Positions 43,157 through 53,828 of a stretch of 64,000 bases of DNA are shown here, in pieces. Where the stretch lies: the NCBI GenBank assembly GCA_020625875.1, contig JAHLAX010000027.1, forward strand, positions 1 to 64,000, read 5' to 3'. The translations under genes were made by a program, and so were the position numbers. Under the pieces are notes generated by a model. It did not search any database. It was not told the origin of the DNA and saw only the letters and a program-made list of their open reading frames with translations. Origin of the DNA: a bacterium (GTDB lineage: Bacteria > Bacillota > Clostridia > Oscillospirales > Acutalibacteraceae). Numbering within the stretch: position 1 is the stretch's first letter; each line of letters opens with the position of its first letter.

Positions 43157-43291
43157 TTAATATGACAACTTTTTTCTACCTTTTGCTCTTCTTCTGGCAA
43201 GAACTTTTCTTCCGTTAGCGGTTGACATTCTCTTTCTGAAACCGTGTTCTTTTTTTCTGTGGAGTTTTTTAGGCTGATATGTTCTTTTCAT
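43157..43291 (-). CDS. rpmH: Large ribosomal subunit protein bL34
   Basis: A 44-residue basic protein, [20 protein letters not shown] and so on, ending in GRKKLSY: a complete L34. AGGAGGTC precedes the ATG at 43291. It is first in the operon and divergent from dnaA. Confidence 0.98.
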   Translation of the reverse strand: MKRTYQPKKLHRKKEHGFRKRMSTANGRKVLARRRAKGRKKLSY

Positions 43292-43345
43292 AATCCGTTG
43301 ACCTCCTTTCGGATACATAACCTTGCATTATACTTGCAATATAGC

Positions 43346-43374
43346 ATTATAGTACAAAAAACCGATTTCGTCAA
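43346..43374 (-). promoter_or_regulatory. rpmH operon promoter
   Basis: On the minus strand: TTGACG (43374-43369), a 17-base spacer and TATAAT (43351-43346). It drives rpmH-rnpA-yidD-yidC-khpB-mnmE-mnmG-rsmG. Confidence 0.85.
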
Positions 43375-43523
43375 CCAAAATTTATAATTTTATTCATTAA
43401 AAATTTTAGATACAATATATAGTGTTCATCAGCGTTTAAACACACAATTTATATTCTTCCCAAAAATCTGAAAAAACTGTAATATAAATGTTATTAATAT
43501 ACTTATATATTACAAAAATTTAG

Positions 43524-43572
43524 TTGCTTTTTATCAACATTTTTGATATAATAATTGAAGTATTGTGGAAAA
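43524..43572 (+). promoter_or_regulatory. dnaA promoter with DnaA boxes (oriC, upstream part)
   Basis: TTGCTT (43524-43529), 17 bases and TATAAT (43547-43552). A DnaA-box-like TTATCAACA (43531-43539) lies in the spacer and a box TTTTCCACA (reverse, 43564-43572) directly downstream. DnaA binding here should repress dnaA. The surrounding 43292-43609 is very AT-rich and holds only this and the rpmH promoter. Confidence 0.75.
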
Positions 43573-43609
43573 CTTCATACCTCAAATTTAACGAAAGGAA
43601 ATTGAATAA

Positions 43610-44923
43610 ATGAAACATTTCACAGACGCGTGGAAAGTAATTTGCGATTATTGCAAAAATAATATAACCGACGTAGCTTATAATACATGGATCAGCAAAA
43701 TCGAACCGTTGGATATTGACCTCGACAAAAAAGAATCCATCCTGCTTGTTCCAAATGATTTTCACAGAAAAACCCTGGAGCGCTGCTATCTTGTTTTGCT
43801 CAACGACGCGTTCAAAGCTGTTTTTGATACAGATATAAAAATCATCTTCAGAGTCCCCGAAGAAAATGAACAGGAAGAGATTATCCAGGACGAGATTTCA
43901 GATAACGGATATGAATATACCTTCGACACTTTTATTGTAGGTAATTCAAATAAATTCGCTCACGCAGCTTGTCTAGCGGTAGCGCAGAATCCGTCCAAAG
44001 CATATAATCCGCTGTTTCTTTATGGAAACTCAGGTCTCGGAAAAACTCACCTTCTTTTTGCTATCGGCAACGAAATTAAAAAGAATGATCCCTCAAAAAC
44101 AATCTGTTATGTAAAGGGAGAGGATTTTACAAACGACCTGATTGAATCGCTCCACAAGGTTTCTATGTCAGAATTCAGACAAAAATACAGATATAATGAC
44201 GTACTACTCGTAGACGACGTTCAGTTCATAGGCGGTAAAGAAAGTACCCAGCAGGAATTCTTCCACACATTCGAAACTCTCTATCAGGATCAAAAACAAA
44301 TTATCCTGACATCTGACAGACCTCCAAAAGAAATAAAAACTCTTGACGACAGATTAAGAAGCAGATTCGAAATGGGATTAATTGCTGATATTCAGCCGCC
44401 CGATCTCGAAACCAGAATCGCAATCATAAAAAGAAAAGCCGATATAATGCAAATTGAGATTCCAAACGATGTTTGTGAATATATCGCGACCAATGTAAAA
44501 AGTAATATTCGTCAGCTTGAGGGAACAGTCAAAAAAATTAAAGCAAAAAATAATCTTGACGGCGAAAGACCTTCTATCAAGTCAGTTCAGAATATTATCG
44601 CTGATATTCTTAATAACGACACTCCTCCCGAAATTACAGTTGACAAAATAGTTCACGAAGTAGCCAGAACATATAATGTAAACGCTGATGAATTGAGAAG
44701 CTCAAATAATCGAAGCGCATACATAAGCAAACCACGTCAGGTTGCTATTTATATCGTAAATGAACTAACTAACCTTACTCAGGAAAACATCGGTAAAGAA
44801 TTCGGCGGCCGCGATCACTCAACTATAAAATATGCTATTGACACAACCAATAAAAAAATGAAGCAAGACTCTAAATTAAAATCAATTGTTGAGGATATTA
44901 TTAAGAACTGCAGCGCGGAATAA
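43610..44923 (+). CDS. dnaA: Chromosomal replication initiator DnaA
   Basis: A 437-residue AAA+ initiator. Domain I (1-80), a short acidic linker, domain III with Walker A GNSGLGKTHLL, Walker B LLVDDVQF and sensor motifs, and domain IV with the box-binding signature FGGRDHSTIKYAI. It opens oriC at the DnaA-box clusters on both sides of its own gene. AAAGGAA precedes the ATG. Confidence 0.99.
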   Translation: MKHFTDAWKVICDYCKNNITDVAYNTWISKIEPLDIDLDKKESILLVPNDFHRKTLERCYLVLLNDAFKAVFDTDIKIIFRVPEENEQEEIIQDEISDNGYEYTFDTFIVGNSNKFAHAACLAVAQNPSKAYNPLFLYGNSGLGKTHLLFAIGNEIKKNDPSKTICYVKGEDFTNDLIESLHKVSMSEFRQKYRYNDVLLVDDVQFIGGKESTQQEFFHTFETLYQDQKQIILTSDRPPKEIKTLDDRLRSRFEMGLIADIQPPDLETRIAIIKRKADIMQIEIPNDVCEYIATNVKSNIRQLEGTVKKIKAKNNLDGERPSIKSVQNIIADILNNDTPPEITVDKIVHEVARTYNVNADELRSSNNRSAYISKPRQVAIYIVNELTNLTQENIGKEFGGRDHSTIKYAIDTTNKKMKQDSKLKSIVEDIIKNCSAE

Positions 44924-45120
44924 TTTTCCACTTTTTCTTAAACTTTCAACATCAATATTTTAACACTATGTTGAAAATTATTTAAAACAAATCATTAATT
45001 CAACATTATCAACATTTATAGAATAATAAAATAATAATAAAAATTCAGTTTTTATAAGAAAAAATAAAATTTTCAACATTTCAACACACTCTACTACTAC
45101 TACTGTTAATTATAGTTATT
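44924..45120 (+). other. oriC, downstream part: DnaA boxes and DnaA-trio tract
   Basis: DnaA-box-like 9-mers: TTTTCCACT (44924-44932), CTTTCAACA (44943-44951), reverse TTTTCAACA (44969-44977), AATTCAACA (44997-45005), TTATCAACA (45006-45014), TTTTCAACA (45070-45078) and overlapping ATTTCAACA (45078-45086). Four bases later the trinucleotide tract CTACTACTACTACTG (45091-45105) begins, followed by AT-rich DNA. Boxes followed at fixed distance by CTA/TAC triplets are the layout of the basal unwinding system described in Bacillus subtilis, where DnaA extends from the boxes onto a single strand. Confidence 0.85.
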
Positions 45121-45143
45121 TAATGTAATGTAAGGAGAACAAA

Positions 45144-46247
45144 ATGAAAATTAACGTATTAAGAACAGATTTGGCAGAAGCTGTAAATAATGTATCAAGA
45201 GCAGTTTCAAATAAAGCTTCTATTCCTGCTCTTGAGGGAATACTTCTCAAAGCCTACGGTTCAAAGCTATCAATTTCGGGTTATGACCTTGAAATCGGTA
45301 TAGTTACCAATATTGACGCGACAATTCAGGAACAGGGTGAAGTAGTAGTAAGCTCAAAGCTTTTTTCTGAAATAGTCAGAAAACTTCCCGAAGAAGTTGT
45401 TTGTATTGAAACAGACGACAGAATGATTACATATATCACAAGCGGACAAGCCGATTATCAGATTGTCGGTATGTCGTCGGTTGAATATCCCGATCTTCCT
45501 AAATTCGAGGAAAATGAGAATTTTGAAATTAAAGCCGAAATTCTCAGGGATATGATTAAGAGCACAGTTTATGCTGTATCTGATAATAACGCTAAACCAA
45601 TATATACTGGTTCGCTGTTTGATATTTCAGATAAAACTTTTAAAATTGTCGCTATCGACGGTTACAGAATGGCAATTAGAAAAGAAGAGATTGATTCGGA
45701 TACCAATACTCAGTTTGTTGTACCCGGTAAAACCCAGCATGAAATTTTAAAGTTGATTAACGATGATGATATAAATGTAAATATCAGCGTTGGACAAAGA
45801 CATATTCTGTTCAAAATTGAGGAATATTCGGTTATTTCGAGACTTATTGAGGGAACTTTCCTCGATTATAACAGCACAATTCCAAAAACATCAAAAACAG
45901 ACGTTGTTATTAATACGAGGAGTCTTATCAGTTCGGTTGACAGAATGGCACTTCTTAATAACGACAAAATTCAGAGCCCTGTAAGATGCAGTTTTACATC
46001 AGAGGGAATACATCTTTCATGTACATCCGCGGTAGGTAAGGCTAATGATAAAATAGCTGTGGATGTTTTAGGCGAAGATGTTGAAATCGGTTTTAATAAC
46101 AGATACCTCCTCGACGCTCTCAGAAACGCTGATACCGATGAGGTAAAAATTATACTCAACGGCAGTCTTTCACCTATGATTATTACTCCTGTCAAGGGAG
46201 ACAGCTTTGTAAGTCTGGTAGTACCGATGAGGCTTTCTAATGGATAA
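45144..46247 (+). CDS. dnaN: DNA polymerase III sliding clamp, beta subunit
   Basis: A 367-residue clamp with three repeated folds, beginning [35 protein letters not shown] and ending [10 protein letters not shown], which matches the typical C-terminal M-x-L-R region. AAGGAG precedes the ATG. It overlaps the next gene by 8 bases. Confidence 0.98.
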   Translation: MKINVLRTDLAEAVNNVSRAVSNKASIPALEGILLKAYGSKLSISGYDLEIGIVTNIDATIQEQGEVVVSSKLFSEIVRKLPEEVVCIETDDRMITYITSGQADYQIVGMSSVEYPDLPKFEENENFEIKAEILRDMIKSTVYAVSDNNAKPIYTGSLFDISDKTFKIVAIDGYRMAIRKEEIDSDTNTQFVVPGKTQHEILKLINDDDINVNISVGQRHILFKIEEYSVISRLIEGTFLDYNSTIPKTSKTDVVINTRSLISSVDRMALLNNDKIQSPVRCSFTSEGIHLSCTSAVGKANDKIAVDVLGEDVEIGFNNRYLLDALRNADTDEVKIILNGSLSPMIITPVKGDSFVSLVVPMRLSNG

Positions 46248-46458
46248 AAAAACACTTAAAATTACAGGAGAATATATAAAGCTTCAAGATTTGTTAAAAC
46301 TCAGCGGTCTTTGTCAGACAGGCGGTCACGCTAAGATAGTTATTAATAACGGTGAAGTTAAAGTAAACGGTGAAGTATGTACTATGCGCGGAAAAAAGTT
46401 GCGCACGGGAGATATTATTGAGTTTGATAATGAAAAGATAGAAGTAATTATGGTTTAA
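46240..46458 (+). CDS. yaaA: S4-domain RNA-binding protein YaaA
   Basis: A 72-residue protein made of one S4 domain ([44 protein letters not shown]). It is always found between dnaN and recF in Firmicutes and is associated with ribosome assembly. Its start lies inside the dnaN end. Confidence 0.93.
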   Translation: MDKKTLKITGEYIKLQDLLKLSGLCQTGGHAKIVINNGEVKVNGEVCTMRGKKLRTGDIIEFDNEKIEVIMV

Positions 46459-46471
46459 AGGGGAAATAATA

Positions 46472-47569
46472 TTGTACGTTAATGATTTACAATTCAAGAA
46501 TTACCGTAATCTTAACGACGGAATTATTTCACCTTGCAAAAATATAAACGTAATATACGGCAACAACGCCCAGGGAAAAACAAATATTATAGAAGCTCTG
46601 TGGCTGTTTTGCGGCGGTCACAGCTTCAGAGGTTCAAAAGAAAACGAGTTTATAAAATTCGGCGAAAGTTTTTCAAGATTAAAAATTAAATTCTTTTCTC
46701 AGAACAGAAATCAAGAGGCGGAAATTCTCTTTAACGGAGGAAAAAAAGAAGTCTCAATTAACGGAGTAAAAAAACACTCGTCAACTTCTTTGATAGGTAA
46801 ATATAACGCGGTTGTTTTTTCACCGGATGATTTGACTTTGGTTAAAAGAGGTCCATCCGCCAGAAGAAAATTTATTGATAGCGCGATTTGCAGAGAAAAA
46901 CTGCAAAACGCGGTGATTCTTTCAAAGTATAATCAAACCTTAAATCAAAGAAACGCCCTTTTAAAGGATATTTTTAAGCATCCCGAGCTTAAAGGAATGC
47001 TTGAAATATGGGACGAGAACCTCTGTTATCTTGGAGCTCAGATAATATACCAAAGATTCTTATATATCGAAAAAATCAGAGAAAAAGCCTCTGAATATCA
47101 TCTCGGAATATCAGACAATACCGAAAAACTTGATATAAAATATATTTCAACTTGCTCAGCCAAAAGTGGTGACAGTGTTGAAGAAATATATAATAAACTT
47201 AAAACTGTCTTAAATGAAAATGTCAATGAGGATTGTCGCGCGGGGTTTACCAACGCGGGACCTCAAAGAGATGATTTTGACATAATAATCAATAATAAAA
47301 AAGCAAAAATATTCGCTTCACAGGGACAGCAGAGAAGCGCGGTTCTGTCTTTAAAGCTTGCCGAGGCTAATGTATTGAGTGAATTAACGGGAGAAAATCC
47401 AATAATTCTTCTTGATGATGTGCTTTCGGAGCTCGATAAAAAAAGACAAAGCTTTTTACTCAATAAAATAGCTGATTATCAGGTTTTTATTACCTGCTGT
47501 GATTTTGAAGAAGAAGGTCTGTTAAAAGAAGGAAAAAAGTTTTTAATTGAAGAAGGCAGGATAAGCTGA
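46472..47569 (+). CDS. recF: DNA replication and repair protein RecF
   Basis: A 365-residue SMC-like ATPase that loads RecA at gaps. Walker A GNNAQGKTNIIEAL near residue 30, signature SQGQQRSAVLSLKLAE near 285 and Walker B IILLDDVLSELDKKR. The start is TTG at 46472, preceded by AAAGGGGAAA. It overlaps remB by one base. Confidence 0.97.
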   Translation: MYVNDLQFKNYRNLNDGIISPCKNINVIYGNNAQGKTNIIEALWLFCGGHSFRGSKENEFIKFGESFSRLKIKFFSQNRNQEAEILFNGGKKEVSINGVKKHSSTSLIGKYNAVVFSPDDLTLVKRGPSARRKFIDSAICREKLQNAVILSKYNQTLNQRNALLKDIFKHPELKGMLEIWDENLCYLGAQIIYQRFLYIEKIREKASEYHLGISDNTEKLDIKYISTCSAKSGDSVEEIYNKLKTVLNENVNEDCRAGFTNAGPQRDDFDIIINNKKAKIFASQGQQRSAVLSLKLAEANVLSELTGENPIILLDDVLSELDKKRQSFLLNKIADYQVFITCCDFEEEGLLKEGKKFLIEEGRIS

Positions 47570-47829
47570 TGTATCTTCATTTGGGAGAAAAAACAGTTAT
47601 CAGAACAAACGATATTATAGGAATCTTTGACCTTGATAATACTACGTTATCAAAAAATACCAGAGATTATCTATCTCTGGCACAAAAAAACGGAGAGGTT
47701 ATTAATGTCAGTTATGAGCTGCCAAAATCCTTTATTGTTTGTAAAGTAAATGAAAAGAACATTATATATATAAGTCAATTGTCAAGCCAAACTTTATACA
47801 GGCGAATAATTGTTAACGGGAGGAAATGA
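47569..47829 (+). CDS. remB: Extracellular matrix regulator RemB (DUF370)
   Basis: An 86-residue protein MYLHLGEKTVIRTNDIIGIFDLDN... with the DUF370 pattern and the final SQLSSQTLYRRI. It corresponds to YaaB/RemB, encoded after recF in Bacillus. Its biochemical role is poorly known. Confidence 0.9.
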   Translation: MYLHLGEKTVIRTNDIIGIFDLDNTTLSKNTRDYLSLAQKNGEVINVSYELPKSFIVCKVNEKNIIYISQLSSQTLYRRIIVNGRK

Positions 47830-47830
47830 A

Positions 47831-48487
47831 ATGAAAGGGAAAAAATGTCCGTACTGCGGAAGAAGAATATCATATCTGACAGTGTTTCATGAGAAAAAAC
47901 ACGGTATTTATGAATGTTCCAGATGCAAAAAAGAGAGCAAAATTAAAACAGATAATAAATTACTTATAGCGTTTTTGGCTTTGATTCTTATAATCATTCT
48001 CTATGTGATATTCTGGTTCAGTTCGGGATTATACACCAATCCTTTGGGAATAATTCCTCCCGCTGTTTTGCTTATAATCTTTTATTTCTGTTCACCGCTG
48101 TTTATAAGATTCGTTCCATTAAAAAGATTCTTGTCTTATGAAGACAAGAAACCTCAAAAACAGGAACCCGAAGTTGATTCATATAAACCCGACGAATTTG
48201 TCTTTGACAGAAAAGTCTTTGATGAAATCAAAAACAAAAGACAATCAGTGTCGAGCGTAGAAGAAAAAATCGACAGAATTATAGCGGAAGAAGAACAATA
48301 TGTTCCCGTAATAGAGGACGTCAGCGAAGCACACACATCATCATCACAGGCGCCGCTGAAAAAAATACCCAGACAGTATACACCCGAACCTGAGCCGATA
48401 ATTTATGAGGAAGAAGACGTCAAGCAGTATGTTCCTCAAAAAAATAAACCGAACGGTTCAAGATATACGGCTAACAGAAAGTTCTGA
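47831..48487 (+). CDS. Zinc-ribbon membrane protein of unknown function
   Basis: A 218-residue protein with an N-terminal zinc ribbon (CPYCGRRISYLTVFHEKKHGIYECSRC), two close membrane helices (about 44-66 and 76-98) and a 115-residue charged, Pro/Glu/Lys-rich tail that is probably cytoplasmic. ATG at 47831 has GGGAGG 8 bases before it. It stands between remB and gyrB, where most Firmicutes have no extra gene, and is followed by another zinc-ribbon gene after 2 bases. Confidence 0.78.
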   Translation: MKGKKCPYCGRRISYLTVFHEKKHGIYECSRCKKESKIKTDNKLLIAFLALILIIILYVIFWFSSGLYTNPLGIIPPAVLLIIFYFCSPLFIRFVPLKRFLSYEDKKPQKQEPEVDSYKPDEFVFDRKVFDEIKNKRQSVSSVEEKIDRIIAEEEQYVPVIEDVSEAHTSSSQAPLKKIPRQYTPEPEPIIYEEEDVKQYVPQKNKPNGSRYTANRKF

Positions 48488-48489
48488 TT

Positions 48490-48789
48490 ATGTTTAAACT
48501 GCCTGTTTGTCCTCATTGTAACACTGTTTACAGTTATAAAGAGGTTAAAAAGAATACTAAAAAGAAAGAAATCTGTTGCTATCACTGTAAAAAATCATTT
48601 AAGAATTCAAGAAAAGGTGTCGCAATTTTAGCGATTATTGTAATTCTTCTGACCGCTTTGATAAATGTGTTTTTATTGAACATTATGACGGATAATTTTA
48701 TCACAATTATCCCTATATCAGTAATAAGTATAGCGGCGGTAATTATCGGAATGCTTTTGATTCCATGTTTTATAAGCTATAAAAAGTAA
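48490..48789 (+). CDS. Small zinc-ribbon membrane protein
   Basis: A 99-residue protein with a zinc ribbon (CPHCNTVYSYKEVKKNTKKKEICCYHC) and two membrane helices (about 46-68 and 74-94). It shares the layout of the preceding gene without its tail, so the two are probably duplicates. No clear ribosome-binding site; translation is probably coupled to the upstream gene 2 bases away. Confidence 0.75.
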   Translation: MFKLPVCPHCNTVYSYKEVKKNTKKKEICCYHCKKSFKNSRKGVAILAIIVILLTALINVFLLNIMTDNFITIIPISVISIAAVIIGMLLIPCFISYKK

Positions 48790-48821
48790 CGAATAATGTT
48801 TTGTAGTTGGAGGTAGTTGTT

Positions 48822-50765
48822 GTGTCAAACGAAGAAATAAAGATGTCTAAGGTTGAAAATGAATACGGCGCTGACGACATACAGGTGCTTGAAGGACTAG
48901 AGGCGGTTCGAAAAAGACCAGGTATGTACATAGGCTCAACAGGTCCCAGAGGGCTCCATCATCTGGTTTATGAGATAGTCGATAACTCTATCGACGAGGC
49001 GCTTGCTGGATTCTGTTCAAAAATAGATGTTGTAATAGAACCCGATAATATTATAAAAGTTAAAGATAACGGTCGAGGAATCCCCGTAGGAATCAACGAA
49101 AAAACAGGCGTGCCCGCAATTACGCTTGTATTTACCGTGCTCCACGCGGGCGGTAAATTCGGCGGCGGCGGATACAAAGTTTCGGGCGGTCTTCACGGCG
49201 TTGGCGCTTCGGTTGTAAACGCATTGTCCGAATGGGTAGAAGTAAAAGTCTGTGACGGCGAGGATATTTATTATCAGCGTTATGAGCGCGGTAAAATTGT
49301 CTGTGACCTAAAGAAAATAGGCAAATCCTCAGACAGAGGAACCGAAGTACGCTTCAAGGCGGACGGAAAGATATTTAAAGAAACCACGGTTTATGAATAT
49401 GAAGTGCTCGAAAAACGCCTCAGAGAACAGGCTTTCCTCAACGCGGGTATTCATATTGAGCTGCGCGATGAAAGAGAAGCGGATATTGTTCAAAAGAACT
49501 TCTGTTATGAAGGCGGTATCAGCAGCTTTGTAGAGTTCCTTAATAAAAAGAAGCACGTTGACCCGATTCATCCCGAGGTTATATACTTCTCCTCTAAGAA
49601 CGCTGAGGATACAGTAACCGTTGAGGTTGCTATGCAGTACACGGACAGCTACAACGAATTGATGCTGTCGTTCGCCAATAATATTCACACAATTGACGGC
49701 GGTACTCACGAAGAAGGCTTTAAAAGAGCGTTGACGAGGGTAATGAACGATTATGCTCGCCGCTTCAATAAGCTTAAAGAAAACGACAAAAATCTTTCAG
49801 GCGAAGATGTAAGAGAAGGTCTTACCGTTGTAATCAGCGTTAAGGTTAAAGAAGCTCAGTTCGAGGGACAGACCAAGGCTAAGCTGGGCAACACCGAAGT
49901 CAGAACTATGGTAGACAAGCTGCTCAGTGAGAAGCTGTCGGTATTCCTTGAAGAAAATCCAGCTATATCCAGAGTAATATTTGATAAAGCGCTCGCGTCC
50001 GCGAGAGCAAGAGAGGCGGCGCGCAAGGCGAGAGAAAACGTAAGACGTAAATCCGCTCTCGAGGGAGCACAGCTCCCCGGTAAGCTCTCTGACTGTCAGT
50101 CAAAGGACAGCTCCGAAACCGAGATTTTCATCGTCGAGGGTGATTCCGCGGGCGGTTCAGCCAAGGGCGGACGTGACAGACGTATTCAGGCGATACTTCC
50201 GCTCTGGGGTAAAATGCTCAACGTTGAAAAAGCCCGTCTTGACCGCGTATACGGCAACGATAAGCTCACTCCCGTTATAACAGCTCTGGGTACAGGTATC
50301 GGTGAAGAATTCGATATAAACAAGCTGCGCTACGGCAAGGTTATTATTATGGCGGATGCTGATGTTGACGGTCAGCATATAAGAACGTTACTTCTGACCT
50401 TCTTCTTCCGCTTTATGCGCCCGCTTATTGAGGGAGGCCATATCTATATAGCTCAGCCTCCGCTCTATAGAATTACAAAGGGCAAAGAGCATAAATACGC
50501 GTATTCCGATATTGAGCGCGACAGAATTCTCAGTTCAATCGAGGGCAAAACCGAGATTCAGCGATATAAAGGTCTTGGTGAAATGGATGCGGAACAGCTG
50601 TGGGAGACAACAATGAATCCCGATTCCCGACTTATGCTCAAGGTTAACCTAAGCGACGCCGAGGCGGCTGACGAAACCTTCAGTATTCTTATGGGTGACA
50701 AGGTCGAGCCCAGACGAGAGTTCATCGAAACGAACGCCAAGTTTGTTCAGAACCTGGACGTATAA
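48822..50765 (+). CDS. gyrB: DNA gyrase subunit B
   Basis: A 647-residue ATPase/TOPRIM subunit. The GHKL motifs [13 protein letters not shown] and DNGRGIPVG, the loop [15 protein letters not shown] and the [32 protein letters not shown] are clear. GTG at 48822 is the start, with GGAGG 8 bases before. Introduces negative supercoils with GyrA. Confidence 0.98.
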   Translation: MSNEEIKMSKVENEYGADDIQVLEGLEAVRKRPGMYIGSTGPRGLHHLVYEIVDNSIDEALAGFCSKIDVVIEPDNIIKVKDNGRGIPVGINEKTGVPAITLVFTVLHAGGKFGGGGYKVSGGLHGVGASVVNALSEWVEVKVCDGEDIYYQRYERGKIVCDLKKIGKSSDRGTEVRFKADGKIFKETTVYEYEVLEKRLREQAFLNAGIHIELRDEREADIVQKNFCYEGGISSFVEFLNKKKHVDPIHPEVIYFSSKNAEDTVTVEVAMQYTDSYNELMLSFANNIHTIDGGTHEEGFKRALTRVMNDYARRFNKLKENDKNLSGEDVREGLTVVISVKVKEAQFEGQTKAKLGNTEVRTMVDKLLSEKLSVFLEENPAISRVIFDKALASARAREAARKARENVRRKSALEGAQLPGKLSDCQSKDSSETEIFIVEGDSAGGSAKGGRDRRIQAILPLWGKMLNVEKARLDRVYGNDKLTPVITALGTGIGEEFDINKLRYGKVIIMADADVDGQHIRTLLLTFFFRFMRPLIEGGHIYIAQPPLYRITKGKEHKYAYSDIERDRILSSIEGKTEIQRYKGLGEMDAEQLWETTMNPDSRLMLKVNLSDAEAADETFSILMGDKVEPRREFIETNAKFVQNLDV

Positions 50766-50774
50766 GGAGTAATT

Positions 50775-51197
50775 ATGCATTCTAAATCTTACTTAACAGT
50801 CCGATATGCCGAAACCGACAGAATGGGTATAGCTCACCACTCAAACTATCCCGTCTGGTATGAGGTAGGCAGAACGGATTATATAAAACTTTTTGGAACA
50901 ACCTACAGCGAAATGGAAGAAGCGGGTGTACTTATGCCGCTTATCAATCTCAGCTGCAGCTTCAAATATCCCGCAAGATACGAGGATAAAATAATAATCA
51001 GAACATGGGTAATAGGGCTTCGCGCCGCTCAGATGGAGTTTACTTATACCGTAAAAAAGATAAACGATGACGGTACAGAAACAGAGCTTGGTTACGGCAC
51101 AACCGAACACGGCATTGTGGACAGCAAAACCTTCAAACCCTGTAATCTGCGCAAGCGTATGCCAAAGCTATATGAACAGATAAAAGCAACACTGTAA
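50775..51197 (+). CDS. Acyl-CoA thioesterase, hotdog fold (YbgC/FcbJ type)
   Basis: A 140-residue 4HBT-family thioesterase. The active-site region RYAETDRMGIAHHSNYPVWYEVGR is typical, with the catalytic Asp in TDRMG. It is inserted between gyrB and gyrA, 9 bases after gyrB, and is probably co-transcribed with them. The acyl substrate is unknown. Confidence 0.88.
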   Translation: MHSKSYLTVRYAETDRMGIAHHSNYPVWYEVGRTDYIKLFGTTYSEMEEAGVLMPLINLSCSFKYPARYEDKIIIRTWVIGLRAAQMEFTYTVKKINDDGTETELGYGTTEHGIVDSKTFKPCNLRKRMPKLYEQIKATL

Positions 51198-51252
51198 AAT
51201 GATGAAGTTAACAGGATAATATTCAGAATGGTATTCGGATGAGGTGAATAAA

Positions 51253-53763
51253 TTGAGTAACGAAAACGAAATCAGAGAATTTGGCGGAACAATTATAGAC
51301 GTTGACGTTGAAAAAGAGATGAAACAGAGCTTTCTCGATTATTCAATGTCGGTTATCGTCAGCCGCGCGCTTCCCGATGTGCGCGACGGCTTAAAGCCTG
51401 TTCACAGACGTATACTTTATACAATGTACGAAAGAGGTCTTGAACCGAACAAGCCCTACCATAAGTGCGCTGACACCGTCGGTGCTGTGCTGGGCGCGTA
51501 TCATCCCCACGGTGACGCGTCGGTTTATGACGCTCTGGTACGTCTGGCTCAGGATTTCTCTATGAGATATATGCTTGTCGACGGTCACGGCAACTTCGGC
51601 TCGGTCGACGGCGACCCGCCCGCGGCTTACAGATATACAGAAGCCAGAATGAGCAAAATTTCAACCGAAATGCTCACCGAAATCGATAAAAAGACGGTTG
51701 ATTTTGTGCCCAACTACGACGACAGACTTGAGGAGCCCACGGTTCTTCCCAGCCGTTTTCCGAACCTTCTTGTCAACGGTTCGAGCGGTATCGCGGTCGG
51801 TATGGCTACGAATATTCCGCCGCATAATCTCGGCGAGGTTATTGACGCTATAGAGCTTCTTGTTGAAAACCCCGACGCGGAGCTCGCTGATATTATGGAG
51901 TGTATCCCCGGTCCTGATTTCCCGACAGGCGGCATAATTATGGGCAGAAGCGGCATCCGCGCCGCCTACGCCACAGGCCGCGGCAAGATTATGGTCCGCG
52001 CTAAAACAGAGATTATCGAGGCGAAGAACAACCGCTTTAAGATTATTGTCACAGAGCTTCCCTACGGCGTTAATAAGGCAAGACTCATTGAACATATTGC
52101 CGAGCTAGTCAAGGACAAAAAGCTTGAGGGTATCACCAACATCGAAGACCATTCAGACCGTAACGGTATGCATATCGAGATTGACATCCGCCGTGACGCG
52201 TCTCCTCAGATTGTGCTCAACCAGCTCTTCTCATACACTCAGCTTCAGACAACCTTCGGCGCGATTCTGCTCGCTATTGTAAACGGCGAGCCCAAGATTC
52301 TTACACTCAAAGAATGTCTGCAGCTCTACATTGATTTCCAGGTTGAGATTGTTACCAGAAGAACTCAGTTTGACCTCAAAAAAGCCAAGGAACGCTGCCA
52401 TGTTTTAGAGGGCTTGAAGATTGCGATTGATAATATCGATGAGGTTATTGAAATTATCCGCCACAGCAAGGATACCGCTCAGGCTAAGGTCAATCTTATT
52501 GAGCGCTTCGGACTCGATGAGATTCAGGCTCAGGCTATTGTACAGATGCGTCTCGGTCAGCTGACCAATATGGAGCGTGGCAAAATCGAGGACGAAATCG
52601 CAGCGCTTCAGGAAAAAATCAGAGGCTTTGAAGAACTTCTCGCCAGTCATCATCTGCTTCTTGAGGTTGTCAAGGATGAAGCCATCGCTCTCAGAAACAA
52701 ATACGCCGATCCAAGACGAACCGAGATTTGCCAGATCAGCGGCGAGGTTGACATTGAAGATCTCATTCCCGTTGAGGATTGCGTAGTTACTATGACAAGA
52801 TACGGCTATATCAAGCGTATCGAACAGAGCGAGTACACTACCCAGAACCGAGGCGGACGAGGCGTTAAGGGTATGTCCACCCGTGAGGAGGACGTTGCCA
52901 CCGAGATGTTCATCTGCAACACGCACTCATACATTCTGTTCTTTACGGACAAGGGCAGAGTTTACAGAGTTAAGTGTTACACAATTCCTGAAGGTACACG
53001 CCAGAGCAAGGGCATTAATATCGCAAATATTCTTCCGATTGCTACCGATGAAAAGGTAACGTCAATGATTCCCGTCAAAGAATTTGAGGACGACAAGTAC
53101 CTTGTTATGGTTACAAAGTACGGTATTGTAAAGAGAATCGCGCTCAGCGCTTACAATACAGCGCGTAAAGGCGGTCTTATAGCTCTCGACCTTAACGAAG
53201 GCGACGAACTCGCGTGGGTTAAGATGACCAACGGCGACAACGAGATTATTCTCGCTACACACGACGGTATGGCTATCCGCTTCAAAGAGACTGACGTTCG
53301 CCCGATGGGTCGTCAGGCGCGCGGTGTAAAGGCGCTCACCCTCAAGCCCGACGATACGGTTGTGGGTATGAGCGTAATTACCGAAGACGGTCTGATTCTC
53401 ACCGTGTCCGAAACAGGTTATGGCAGACTCAGCAATCCCGATAACTATCGTGTTCAGTCCAGAGGCGGAAAAGGTCTTACTAACTACCATACCGCCAAAT
53501 ACGGTAAGGTCGCGGGCATCAGCGTTATCAATCCTGATGATGACATTATTCTCATCAGCGAAGAGGGCGTTGTAATCCGTATTCAAGCGAGCAGCGTCAG
53601 AGTTTGCGCGAGACCGTCAAAGGGCGTTACTCTTATGAGAATAAACGAGGGCAATAAGGTTGTATCCTTCGCTCAGCTTCCGCACGACGATGAGGAAGAA
53701 ACTCAGGCTCCAGTAGATAACAGCGAGCCCGAAGAAGAACCTGAAGAAACAACAGAAGAATAA
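51253..53763 (+). CDS. gyrA: DNA gyrase subunit A
   Basis: An 836-residue breakage-reunion subunit with the active tyrosine in AAYRYTEAR (Y128), the GyrA box [10 protein letters not shown] and six C-terminal blade repeats, then a Glu-rich tail. TTG at 51253 is chosen because GAGGTG lies 6 bases upstream; GTG at 51244 has none. In the quinolone region the sequence is [10 protein letters not shown]: the position equal to Escherichia coli Ser83 holds Ala and the next Ser, while the Asp equal to D87 is kept. Confidence 0.97.
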   Translation: MSNENEIREFGGTIIDVDVEKEMKQSFLDYSMSVIVSRALPDVRDGLKPVHRRILYTMYERGLEPNKPYHKCADTVGAVLGAYHPHGDASVYDALVRLAQDFSMRYMLVDGHGNFGSVDGDPPAAYRYTEARMSKISTEMLTEIDKKTVDFVPNYDDRLEEPTVLPSRFPNLLVNGSSGIAVGMATNIPPHNLGEVIDAIELLVENPDAELADIMECIPGPDFPTGGIIMGRSGIRAAYATGRGKIMVRAKTEIIEAKNNRFKIIVTELPYGVNKARLIEHIAELVKDKKLEGITNIEDHSDRNGMHIEIDIRRDASPQIVLNQLFSYTQLQTTFGAILLAIVNGEPKILTLKECLQLYIDFQVEIVTRRTQFDLKKAKERCHVLEGLKIAIDNIDEVIEIIRHSKDTAQAKVNLIERFGLDEIQAQAIVQMRLGQLTNMERGKIEDEIAALQEKIRGFEELLASHHLLLEVVKDEAIALRNKYADPRRTEICQISGEVDIEDLIPVEDCVVTMTRYGYIKRIEQSEYTTQNRGGRGVKGMSTREEDVATEMFICNTHSYILFFTDKGRVYRVKCYTIPEGTRQSKGINIANILPIATDEKVTSMIPVKEFEDDKYLVMVTKYGIVKRIALSAYNTARKGGLIALDLNEGDELAWVKMTNGDNEIILATHDGMAIRFKETDVRPMGRQARGVKALTLKPDDTVVGMSVITEDGLILTVSETGYGRLSNPDNYRVQSRGGKGLTNYHTAKYGKVAGISVINPDDDIILISEEGVVIRIQASSVRVCARPSKGVTLMRINEGNKVVSFAQLPHDDEEETQAPVDNSEPEEEPEETTEE

Positions 53764-53767
53764 TTAA

Positions 53768-53797
53768 TAGAGGCTGTGTGATTTCACACAGCCTCTA
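53768..53797. terminator. Long perfect hairpin after gyrA
   Basis: A 14-bp stem (53768-53781 with 53784-53797) with a very small loop. No T run follows, so it may be a weak terminator or an mRNA 3'-end guard. Confidence 0.6.
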
Positions 53798-53804
53798 AGT
53801 GAAA

Positions 53805-53828
53805 AGTGGTAAGTAGTAAGTGGTAAGT
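53805..53828 (+). repeat. Heptanucleotide-repeat tract, left inverted copy
   Basis: Built of 7-base units GTGGTAA and GTAGTAA. The 24 bases are identical, in inverted orientation, to 57873-57896. The maf start codon (53820) lies inside. Confidence 0.85.

Noticed and set aside
53805..53828. Heptad repeats as CRISPR remnants
   Set aside because: Units are 7 bases, contiguous, without spacers; no cas genes in the window.
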